From Amycolatopsis sp. 195334CR (GTDB taxonomy: Bacteria > Actinomycetota > Actinomycetes > Mycobacteriales > Pseudonocardiaceae), in NCBI RefSeq assembly GCF_017309385.1, contig NZ_JAFJMJ010000004.1, positions 248,001 through 312,000 of the forward strand: a stretch of 64,000 nucleotides of DNA. Direction: 5' to 3'. The position numbers and the translations under genes were made by a program. How positions within the stretch are numbered: position 1 is the stretch's first letter; every line of letters starts with the position of its first letter. Under the pieces are notes generated by a model. That model did not search any database. It saw nothing but the letters and a program-made list of their open reading frames with translations, and had not been told where the DNA came from. This document shows, in pieces, positions 8,160 through 15,868 of this stretch.

Positions 8160-9640
8160 ACGAGTTCCCCTTCCCGGGTTTCCTTGCGGCTACTGGGTTT
8201 CATCACGAACAGTGCGAGCACGGCGGCGGCCAGCACGAGGGCGGCGGTGGCCCACGAGGTGGTGGCCATGCCGGAGGTGAACGCCTCGCGGGCGGCGTGG
8301 GTGAGGGCCGGGTCGCCGACGGCGAGCGCCTCGCCGATGGACGCGCGCGCCGGTTCGGGTGCGGTGTCCGGCATCGAGGCGGTGTAGGCACCGGCGAGCA
8401 CGCTGCCGAGCACGGCCACGCCGAGCGCGCCGCCCGCCTGCTGCATGGTGTCGTTCACCGCGGAGCCGACGCCGGCGTGTTCGGGTGGCACGGCACCCAT
8501 CAGCGCGGCGACCGCGGCCGGTTGCGCCAGGCCCGCGCCGATGCCGAACACCGCCAGCGACGCCGCCACCACCGCGAAGCCGCTGTCCGGTGCCAGCGAG
8601 GCCATCAGGCCGAAACCCGCCGCCACCACGGCGAGACCGGCGGCGGTCATCGTCCGGTTGCCGAGCTTGCGCCCGAGGGTGGCGCCGAGCGCGTTGGCCG
8701 CGATGGTGGCCACCGCCATCGGCACCATCGCGGTCCCGGCTTCGGTCGGCGTGTAACCGAGCACGAACTGCAGGTACTGGGTCAGCACCAGGACCAGGCC
8801 GCCGAGGCCGATCTGGGTCAGCACCAGCGCGAAGCTGCCGCCACTGAAGTCGCGGTTCCGGTAGAGCGAGAGCGGCACCATCGGCGACGGCGTCTTCAGC
8901 TCCCACACCGCGAAGGCCGCCAGCGCGACCACGGCCACGGCGAGGGCGAGCAGCGTGCCGGGTGCGGTCAGCCCGGCCACCGGCAGTTCGATGATGGCCC
9001 AGACCAGCGCGGTCAGGCCGATCACCGACAGCACCGCACCGAGCGGATCGGCCTTGCGCGCCGGGCCCTTCGACTCCGGCATCAGCCAGAGCGCCGCGAC
9101 GATCGCCAGCGCGGCGATCGGGATGTTGATCAGGAACACCGAGTTCCAGCCGAAACCGGACAGCAGCGCGCCGCCGAGGATCGGGCCGCCGATCATGCCG
9201 AGCATGGCCACCGCGGACCAGGCGGAGGTGGCCGTCCGGCGTTCCTCCTCGGTGAAGACGGTGATCAGGATGGACAGCGTGCTGGGCAGCACCAGTGCGG
9301 TGCCCACGCCCATCAGCGCGCGGCCGGCGATCAGCTGGCCCGGGCTGGTCGCGGCGGCGGCGACCAGTGACGCGAGGGCGAAGACCACCAGCCCGATGAC
9401 GAGCAACCGGCGGCGCCCGTAGCGGTCGGAGAGGCTGCCCGCGGTGAGCAGGAGGCCGGCGCAGGCGAGTATGTAGGCGTCGGTGATCCACTGGATGTCC
9501 TGCGCGTCGGCGCCGAGATCGCGGACCAGGGTGGGGATGGCCACGGTGAGCACCTGGTTGTCCACCGTGAGCACGAGGGTCGACAGGCACAGCGTGAGCA
9601 GGATGAGCCATCTGCGGGGATGGGATGCGGAAGAGGACAC
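8156..9640 (-). CDS. MFS exporter, DHA2 (EmrB/QacA) family
   Basis: 494 residues if started at the GTG at 9640, which gives V-S-S-S-A-S-H-P-R-R-W just before the first membrane helix. About 14 hydrophobic segments are visible. Family motifs include the motif A loop (GSLSDRYGRRRLLVIG) and the motif C stretch (MLGMIGGPILGGALL). A second in-frame GTG lies two codons upstream, and neither has a good ribosome site, so a leaderless transcript is possible. The open frame extends further upstream but only through an array of direct repeats, which I treat as non-coding. First gene of the ferredoxin-reductase-P450-hydrolase operon, it probably exports the P450 product or a toxic substrate. Confidence 0.92.
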   Translation of the reverse strand: MSSSASHPRRWLILLTLCLSTLVLTVDNQVLTVAIPTLVRDLGADAQDIQWITDAYILACAGLLLTAGSLSDRYGRRRLLVIGLVVFALASLVAAAATSPGQLIAGRALMGVGTALVLPSTLSILITVFTEEERRTATSAWSAVAMLGMIGGPILGGALLSGFGWNSVFLINIPIAALAIVAALWLMPESKGPARKADPLGAVLSVIGLTALVWAIIELPVAGLTAPGTLLALAVAVVALAAFAVWELKTPSPMVPLSLYRNRDFSGGSFALVLTQIGLGGLVLVLTQYLQFVLGYTPTEAGTAMVPMAVATIAANALGATLGRKLGNRTMTAAGLAVVAAGFGLMASLAPDSGFAVVAASLAVFGIGAGLAQPAAVAALMGAVPPEHAGVGSAVNDTMQQAGGALGVAVLGSVLAGAYTASMPDTAPEPARASIGEALAVGDPALTHAAREAFTSGMATTSWATAALVLAAAVLALFVMKPSSRKETREGELV

Positions 9641-9664
9641 GCCCACGACCGTGCCGACCGGCGA

Positions 9665-9768
9665 TGACAGGCCGCTGACAATCCTCTGATAGGCGCCCTG
9701 ACAGCCCGACCTGACAGCCCGACCTGATAGCCGCCCTGACAGCCCGCCCTGACAGACCGACCTGACAG
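9665..9768. repeat. Array of nine degenerate 11-13 bp direct repeats upstream of the MFS operon
   Basis: The hexamer TGACAG or a one-base variant (TGACAA, TGATAG) starts at 9665, 9676, 9687, 9699, 9712, 9725, 9737, 9750 and 9763, with spacings of 11, 11, 12, 13, 13, 12, 13 and 13 bases. The longest form of the unit is CCTGACAGCCCGA. More degenerate TGGCAA copies continue to about 9810. The spacing is near one helical turn, as in cooperative regulator-binding arrays, but a simple slipped-strand minisatellite would look the same. It lies 25 bases upstream of the exporter start. Confidence 0.75.
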
Positions 9769-9920
9769 CCCCGCCTCGACCGGCCCGCCTGGCAATCACC
9801 GCCCTGGCAACCGCCGCACTGGCGGCTTGCTGGATTGGCGGGCGGCGTGGTGGCTCGCCGGTTAGGGCGGCTGGGCAGGTAGTCAGGGAGCCATCGTCAT
9901 CGCTCGCCCGGGAGAGGGCG

Positions 9921-12900
9921 TCAGGTCAGCAGGTGCGTCGCGGCGTCTTCGCGCGGGAGGGCGGCGCCGCGAAGGTAAGCCGTCTCGTACGCCTCCGCGC
10001 CGAGCAACCCGGTGAGGGCCGTGACCAGGTCCCGCAGTTCCGCGTCACCGCGGTCGAACGTGCCGCGGATCGCCTCGCTCAGGCCGAGGGCGGTGGCCGC
10101 CCCGGCGTGGTCCCCCTCCAAAAAGCGCAGGCGCGCGACGTGCTGCGCGGCCGAGGCGAGATCGTGGTGCGCGGTGGCGGTGGCGATGGTCGCGGGCAGC
10201 AACGCCCGCGCCCCGACGGCGTCACCGGCGGTGAGGCGGTTCTCCATGCGCGCGGCTGCGACGGCGTCCTTGGCCGCGTGGTCGGGCAGGGGAGCCTCCC
10301 GCGCGACGGCGAGCAGCCGGTCCAGTTCACGATCCGAACGCGCGGGATCCCCAGCACGCCGGTGCAGGTCGGCCAGTCCGATCGCGGTGACCACTTCGAG
10401 CAGGTGCTGCCCGCTGTCCGCGGCGAGCCGTTGCGCGGTGGCCAGGTCCTGCCGGGCGCCGTCGAGGTCACCGGCGCGCATCCGCTCGGTGGCCAGGCCG
10501 ATCCGGTAGGACAGGTCACCGGGCGGAGCGAGATCGGCCGCCCGGCGGTAGGCGGCGAGGGCGGCGGCGTGGTCGCCCCCGATCGACCGCACGTGCGCCA
10601 CCCCGGACAACGCCATCGCGGTGAACACCCGGTCGCCGGTCTCCTCGAACGCCCGCAGCGCCTCGTCCGTCGCGGCGATGACGCCCGCCCAGTCCCCGCG
10701 GTCGTACCGCAGGAACGTCTCCACCAGGTACGTGCACGCCCGCGCCCAGCGGTCGGTGCCCGCGCGCACCGCGTCGATCTCCCGCTCGACCAGCTCGCCC
10801 TGCCCCAGCAGGTAGGCCGCGGTCAGCGTGGCCATCATGAGCATCGGGTACCGGCGCATCGCCCCGGTGCGCACGCACTCCTCGGCCAGCTCACGCACCT
10901 TCTCCGCGTCCTGGGGCATCGGCCCCGCCCCGGTGAACAGGTGGTACCCGGTGAAGGCCGCTCGCGCGTCCTCGGGCAGCGCGTCGCCGAGGCCCAGCAC
11001 CCCCTCCATGAGCCCGTCGGCGCGCCCGTCGAAGCGAAGCGTGTTCCAGTACCAGCACAACGGGGCGAGCAGCAGGACCGCGCTCCCGGCGTCCCGGTTG
11101 TCGATGGCCGAGCGCAGCGCGAGCAGGAGGTTGTCGTACTCGGTTTCGAACAACGCCAGTGCTTCCCGTTGCGCGGCGGACCGCAGCAGCGGCTCGTTCC
11201 GGTCGGCCAGCCCGGCGAAGTAACGGGTGAACCGGTGCTGGACCGCGGTGCGTTCGGCGTCGTCCAGCTTCTCGCCCAGGTGCGCGCGAATGCTCTCCAG
11301 CATCCGGTACCGGTCGCCGGAGACGTCCACAATGGACTTGTCCACCAGTGAACCGAGCAGGTACGCGACGTCCTCGGCGGGCAGCCGCTCGTCCGCGCAG
11401 ACCGACTCGACGGCGTTCGCCCCCGCCCCGGTGGGGAACACCGCGAGCCGCCTGGCCAGCGTTCGTTCCGGCGCGGTGAGCAGCTCCCAGCTCCACTCGA
11501 TCACCGCGTGCAGCGTGCGCTGACGCGGTTGCGCGGCCCGGTTCCCGGTGGACAGCAGGCGGAACCGGTCGTCGAGCCGCCGGGCGATCTGCCCGGCGCT
11601 CATCGACCGCAGCCGGGCCGCGGCGAGCTCGAGCGCCAGCGGCAGCCCGTCGAGCCGCCGCACCACCTCGACCACCGCGTCCACAGTGGACTCGTCCAGC
11701 GCGAACCCCGGTCGCACGGCCGCCGCCCGGTCGAGGAACAACCGCACCGCCGGGGATCCGGCGGCGTCGTCCCGCCGGTGTGGCAGCGCGAGCGGCCCGA
11801 GTCGGCACAGCGCCTCGCCCAGCACCTCCAGCGGTTCCCGGCTGGTGACCAGCACCCGGAGCTGGGGCTGGCGCTCCAGCAGCCGCCCGGCCAGTTCCGC
11901 GACGGCTTCGATGACCTGCTCGCAGTTGTCCAGCACCAGCACGGCCTCGCCGCCGCCGAGCAACTCGGCCACGCGCGCCACCGGATCCGCGGTCCCGCCT
12001 GCCGGGCGGCCGGTCGACGTGCTGAGCGCGCCGAGCACCGCGCCGGCCGGGTCGTCCACCCCGGCGAGCGGGACCAGCCACAACCGGCCCTGCCGGTGGG
12101 TGTGGTGCCGGGCCGCGACCTCGGTGGCCAGCCGCGTCTTGCCGACCCCGCCCGGCCCGGCGATGGTCACCAGGCGCGCGGTCCCCAGCAGTTCCTCGAC
12201 CAGCTTCACCTCGGTTTCCCGGCCGACGAAGCTGGTCAGCGGCGCGGGCAGGCGGCCGGGCGCGGGCCGGGTCGCCGGTTCCCCGCGCAGCACGGCCAGA
12301 TGCGCGTCCCGCACCGCCTCGGACGGGTCCATGCCCAGTTCGTCGGCGAGCGTGCCGCGGACCTCCTCGTAGGCCGCCAGCGCGTCGGACTGGCGCCCGG
12401 CCGCGGCGAGCGCGCGCATCCGCAGCGCGGCAAGGCGTTCCCGCAGCGGATGGGCGGCGGCGGTGGCGGTCAGGTCGGCCAGCACCTCGCCGTGGTGACC
12501 GAGGCGCAACTCCGCCTCGAACCGGTCTTCCAGCGCCGCGAGCCGCAGCTCCGCCAGCCGGGTGGCCGCCGCTTCGGCGAACGGGGCACCGCGGACGTCA
12601 GCCAGTGCGTCACCGCGCCACAAGGCGAGTGCCTCGCGCAGGGTTTCCGCCGCCTGCTGGGGTGAATCGGCCAGTTCACGCCGTCCTCGCGCGGCCAACT
12701 CCTCGAACCGGCTCGCGTCCACGTCCCGCGCCTCGACGGCCAGCCGGTACCCGGTGCCCGCCGATTCGACCGCCACCGTCTCCCGCAACGCCTTGCGCAG
12801 CCGGTAGACCAGCGCGTGCAGCGCGTTCACCGCCTCGGCGGGCGGGTCCGCGCCCCAGAGCCCGTCGATCAGCGCGTCGGTGGAAACGACCGCACCCGGG

Positions 12901-12989
12901 GTGAGCGCCAGCCGGGCCAGCAGCATGCGCAGGCGCGCGGAGACCGGTGCGTCCCCGGCCCGGACCGGCCCGAGCAGCACGACCCGCAT
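9921..12989 (-). CDS. AfsR/SARP-type regulator with NB-ARC ATPase and TPR-like C-terminus
   Basis: 1022 residues from the ATG at 12989 (MRVVLLGPVRAG), preceded by GGAGGGCGGGG. Domains in order: OmpR-like winged helix (about 1-85), bacterial transcriptional activation domain (about 90-235), NB-ARC ATPase (about 250-560; P-loop GPGGVGKTRL at 278-287, Walker B VLVLDNCEQ), then a long alpha-helical TPR-like half. This is the layout of large AfsR-type regulators of antibiotic clusters, in which nucleotide binding gates activation. It is divergent from the alanine racemase and follows the repeat array, so it may control the NRPS cluster, the P450 operon or both. It ends at 9921, close to the exporter promoter region. 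Confidence 0.93.
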   Translation of the reverse strand: MRVVLLGPVRAGDAPVSARLRMLLARLALTPGAVVSTDALIDGLWGADPPAEAVNALHALVYRLRKALRETVAVESAGTGYRLAVEARDVDASRFEELAARGRRELADSPQQAAETLREALALWRGDALADVRGAPFAEAAATRLAELRLAALEDRFEAELRLGHHGEVLADLTATAAAHPLRERLAALRMRALAAAGRQSDALAAYEEVRGTLADELGMDPSEAVRDAHLAVLRGEPATRPAPGRLPAPLTSFVGRETEVKLVEELLGTARLVTIAGPGGVGKTRLATEVAARHHTHRQGRLWLVPLAGVDDPAGAVLGALSTSTGRPAGGTADPVARVAELLGGGEAVLVLDNCEQVIEAVAELAGRLLERQPQLRVLVTSREPLEVLGEALCRLGPLALPHRRDDAAGSPAVRLFLDRAAAVRPGFALDESTVDAVVEVVRRLDGLPLALELAAARLRSMSAGQIARRLDDRFRLLSTGNRAAQPRQRTLHAVIEWSWELLTAPERTLARRLAVFPTGAGANAVESVCADERLPAEDVAYLLGSLVDKSIVDVSGDRYRMLESIRAHLGEKLDDAERTAVQHRFTRYFAGLADRNEPLLRSAAQREALALFETEYDNLLLALRSAIDNRDAGSAVLLLAPLCWYWNTLRFDGRADGLMEGVLGLGDALPEDARAAFTGYHLFTGAGPMPQDAEKVRELAEECVRTGAMRRYPMLMMATLTAAYLLGQGELVEREIDAVRAGTDRWARACTYLVETFLRYDRGDWAGVIAATDEALRAFEETGDRVFTAMALSGVAHVRSIGGDHAAALAAYRRAADLAPPGDLSYRIGLATERMRAGDLDGARQDLATAQRLAADSGQHLLEVVTAIGLADLHRRAGDPARSDRELDRLLAVAREAPLPDHAAKDAVAAARMENRLTAGDAVGARALLPATIATATAHHDLASAAQHVARLRFLEGDHAGAATALGLSEAIRGTFDRGDAELRDLVTALTGLLGAEAYETAYLRGAALPREDAATHLLT

Positions 12990-13286
12990 CCCCACCCCGC
13001 CCTCCGCGACGACACCCCTCGACGCCTCATCGTAGAGGGCGGGGCGCTCAGCGGCGGTCGGGCGGGTCGGCGGCGTCGAGCGGTCCGGCCGGGCGGCCCG
13101 GCGGGCCCGCCACGATGGCCGGGAACCGGCTGTCCACATCGGACGTTCGCCCGGCCGGGGCGATCGTCGTCCCCGGGGTGGACAATTTCCCACTGCCGAT
13201 TTGTTTTCACCCAGTGCAAGCGGTCTGGATTTCCCCGGGAATTGCCTAAAATGGCGCGACATGCCGGTGAGAGACTTGGGGGCGCT

Positions 13287-14504
13287 ATGAGTGTTGTGCG
13301 CGAGGAATTCCGGTGGAACCCGGTGCTCGACCGGACGGCACCGCCGCCGCCGGAATCGTTGGGGGAAGCGCTGGTCGATCTCGGCGCCATCGCGCACAAT
13401 ACCGAGCTGCTGCGGTCACGCGGTGCCGGGGAGTTGATGGCGGTGGTGAAAGCCGACGGTTTCGGGCACGGCATGGTGCCGGTCGCCGAAACCGCGCTCG
13501 CGCACGGCGCCACCTGGCTCGGGGTGACCTCGCTGGCCGAGGCGATCTCGCTCCGCGACGCCGGGATCACCGCGCCGGTGCTCAGCTGGATCCACCTGCC
13601 CGACCAGGACTTCGCCCCGGTGATCGCGCGGGACGTGGACCTGTCGGTGTCCTCGCGCGCGCACCTCGACGGGGTCGCCGCGGGTGCCGAGCGCGCCGGG
13701 ATCCGCGCCCTGGTGCACCTCAAGCTGGACACCGGGCTCTCCCGCAACGGCGCGCTCGCCGGGCAGTGGCCCGACCTGGTCGCCGCGGCCAGGGAACTCG
13801 AGCGCGCGGGCCTGGTGCGCGTGCGCGGGATCTGGTCGCACCTGATCAGCGGTGACCATCCCGGAGACCCGTCCGTGCGCCGCCAGCTCGGCCGGTTCGA
13901 GGAGGGGTTCGCGCTGGCCAGGGCCGCCGGACTGGACCCGGAGCTGCGGCACCTGGCCAACTCCGCCGCGGTGCTGACCGCGCCCGCCACGCACTACGAA
14001 CTCGTGCGCGCGGGCATCGCGCTGTACGGGGTCGAACCGCTGGCCGGGCGGTACTCCGGGCTCCGGCCCGCGATGACCCTGCGCACCAGGACGAACCTGG
14101 TGCGGCGTGTTCCGGCGGGCACCGGGGTCTCCTACGACCACGAGTACGTCACCGGCCGCGAGACCACGCTGGCGCTGGTTCCGCTCGGCTTCGCCGACGG
14201 TGTGCCGCGCCGCGCCTCCGGGCGCGGTGAGGTGCTGCTGCACGGGCGGCGGTGCCCGGTGGCCGGCCGCGTGGCGATGGACCAGTTCGTCGCCGACGCG
14301 GGTGACGCGCCGGTGCGCGTCGGTGACGAGGTGCTGGTTTTCGGGCCGGGAACCCGGGGTGAACCGACCGTGGCCGAATGGGCACACTGGGCGCAGACAA
14401 ATCCGCACGAGATTCTCACCGGTATCGGAAACAGGGTACCGAGGCGTTATCTACCGGCAATTCCGTCGAATGGCAGCAATGGTCGTGGAACGGCCAGGGC
14501 GTAA
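13287..14504 (+). CDS. alr: Alanine racemase within the biosynthetic cluster
   Basis: 405 residues from the ATG at 13287 (GGGGGCG upstream); an in-frame ATG at 13251 is possible but less well placed. The PLP lysine lies in AVVKADGFGHG (Lys55, family form KANAYGHG). The second catalytic base region GVSYDHEY and the ALP-barrel signature VPLGFADGVPR are present, as is AGIALYG. It is a fold-type III PLP enzyme interconverting L- and D-alanine. It opens a rightward unit with a serine-hydroxymethyltransferase-like enzyme and an NRPS A-T protein. In this context it most likely supplies D-alanine for alpha-methylserine formation rather than for the cell wall. A TAAAAT -10-like hexamer lies at 13247-13252, with no convincing -35. 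Confidence 0.92.
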   Translation: MSVVREEFRWNPVLDRTAPPPPESLGEALVDLGAIAHNTELLRSRGAGELMAVVKADGFGHGMVPVAETALAHGATWLGVTSLAEAISLRDAGITAPVLSWIHLPDQDFAPVIARDVDLSVSSRAHLDGVAAGAERAGIRALVHLKLDTGLSRNGALAGQWPDLVAAARELERAGLVRVRGIWSHLISGDHPGDPSVRRQLGRFEEGFALARAAGLDPELRHLANSAAVLTAPATHYELVRAGIALYGVEPLAGRYSGLRPAMTLRTRTNLVRRVPAGTGVSYDHEYVTGRETTLALVPLGFADGVPRRASGRGEVLLHGRRCPVAGRVAMDQFVADAGDAPVRVGDEVLVFGPGTRGEPTVAEWAHWAQTNPHEILTGIGNRVPRRYLPAIPSNGSNGRGTARA

Positions 14505-14596
14505 TAACCGGTGGTAGTGTCCTTCGGCACGGGAACAATGTGACATCACCATTTCTGGTCGATCCGGAGTGATTCGTAAGAAAAAGTGGGGGCGGG

Positions 14597-15868
14597 ATGA
14601 CAATCGACGCGACGGACCGGCGGATCGGCGCCGCCGGTCTGGTGGAGACCATCCGGGCCGAGCACGAATACCAGCGGGAAACGCTGTGCCTGATCGCGGC
14701 CCGCAGCATCGTGCACCCGCGCGTGGCGGCGGCCACCCAGTCGGTGTTCGCCAACATCACCACCGAGGGCTATCCCGGCGACCGCTACCACTCCGGTTCG
14801 GCCGGTGCCGACGTGGTCGAGCGGATGGCGGTGGACTCGGCGTGCGCGGTCTTCGGCGCCGCCTACGCGAACGTGCAGTCCCACGCCGCCAGCACGGCGA
14901 ACCTCACCGTGCTGACCGCGCTGCTCGCCCCCGGTGACGTGGTGCTCAGCATGGACCTGGCCAGCGGCGGGCACCTCACCCACGTCAGCAGGCCGTCGGT
15001 GACCGGGCGGTTCTTCCGCGGCGTGTACTACGGCGTGCGCGCGGACGGCCGGATCGACCTGGCCGAGGTGGACGAACTGGCCGCCCGCCACCGGCCGAAG
15101 ATGATCATCTGCGGGGGCAGCGGGTACACCAGGGGCATCGACTTCGCCGGGTTCCGGCGCATCGCCGACCGCCACGGCTGCGTGCTGGTGGCCGACATCT
15201 CGCACACCGCCGGGCTGGTGGCGGCCGGTCTCTACCCGAGCCCCGTGCCGCACGTCCACGTCACCACGCTCTGCACGCACAAGCAGCTGTACGGGCCCAA
15301 GGGCGGGCTGATCCTGTCCGGGCCGGACGCGCTGGTCCCGCCGCCGGGGCGCACCGAACCGCTGGCGAAGATCCTGGACCGCGCGGTGTTCCCGTACTTC
15401 CAGGGATCTCCCGACTTCGGCGCGATCGCGGGCAAGGCCTGCGTGCTCGACTGGGTGCGCACGGCGGAGTTCCACCGGCTGATGCGGCGGGTCCGCGAAC
15501 TGGCCGACCTGCTGGCCCGGCGCCTCGAACGCGGCTTCGACCTGGTGTCCGGCGGTACGGACAGCCATATGGTGCTGGTGGACCTGCGCTCCCGCGGGAT
15601 CACCGGCCGCGACGCCGAACGCGCGCTGGAGGCCGCGGGCATCCTGGCCAACCGCAACCGGGTGCCCGGGGACACCACCCCGGCCAGGGTCGCCGCCGGA
15701 CTGCGCGTGGGTACGAACATCGCCGCGTACCGGGGGATGACCACGGCGGACTTCGACCGCTGCTGCACCGGGATCGTCGACGTGCTGGAGAATCCGGCGG
15801 CAGTGCCCGGGGTACGTGCCGAGATCGCCGAAGTGATGTCGCGGTACCCGCTGGAAGGGGCGCTGTGA
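14597..15868 (+). CDS. Divergent serine hydroxymethyltransferase homologue, probable alpha-methylserine-forming enzyme
   Basis: 423 residues, start after a GGGGGCGGG site. It is clearly fold-type I SHMT: PLP lysine in TTLCTHKQLYGPKGG (Lys229), the Asp/His of VADISHTAGLVAAGLYPSP (Asp200, His203), and TEGYPGDRYHSG. The segment that in SHMT reads A-S-E-N, with the Glu that handles the tetrahydrofolate reaction, is here A-A-R-S (residues 34-37), so Glu is Arg36. This argues against a housekeeping enzyme. With an alanine racemase upstream and a serine-like A-domain downstream, I infer hydroxymethyl transfer to D-alanine giving alpha-methylserine (known chemistry, EC 2.1.2.7). A threonine-transaldolase-type reaction is the main alternative. 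Its TGA overlaps the next start. Confidence 0.85.
   Translation: MTIDATDRRIGAAGLVETIRAEHEYQRETLCLIAARSIVHPRVAAATQSVFANITTEGYPGDRYHSGSAGADVVERMAVDSACAVFGAAYANVQSHAASTANLTVLTALLAPGDVVLSMDLASGGHLTHVSRPSVTGRFFRGVYYGVRADGRIDLAEVDELAARHRPKMIICGGSGYTRGIDFAGFRRIADRHGCVLVADISHTAGLVAAGLYPSPVPHVHVTTLCTHKQLYGPKGGLILSGPDALVPPPGRTEPLAKILDRAVFPYFQGSPDFGAIAGKACVLDWVRTAEFHRLMRRVRELADLLARRLERGFDLVSGGTDSHMVLVDLRSRGITGRDAERALEAAGILANRNRVPGDTTPARVAAGLRVGTNIAAYRGMTTADFDRCCTGIVDVLENPAAVPGVRAEIAEVMSRYPLEGAL

Noticed and set aside
9641..9799. In-frame N-terminal extension of the MFS exporter to an ATG at 9799
   Set aside because: The extra residues simply translate the direct-repeat array; the membrane protein begins naturally near 9640.
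9665..9810. CRISPR array
   Set aside because: Units are 11-13 bases, degenerate and contiguous, with no 25-45 base spacers and no cas genes.
12816..13286. Upstream extension of the alanine racemase frame
   Set aside because: It overlaps the start and promoter of the AfsR-type gene, and the residues before MSVVREEFRW have no racemase similarity.
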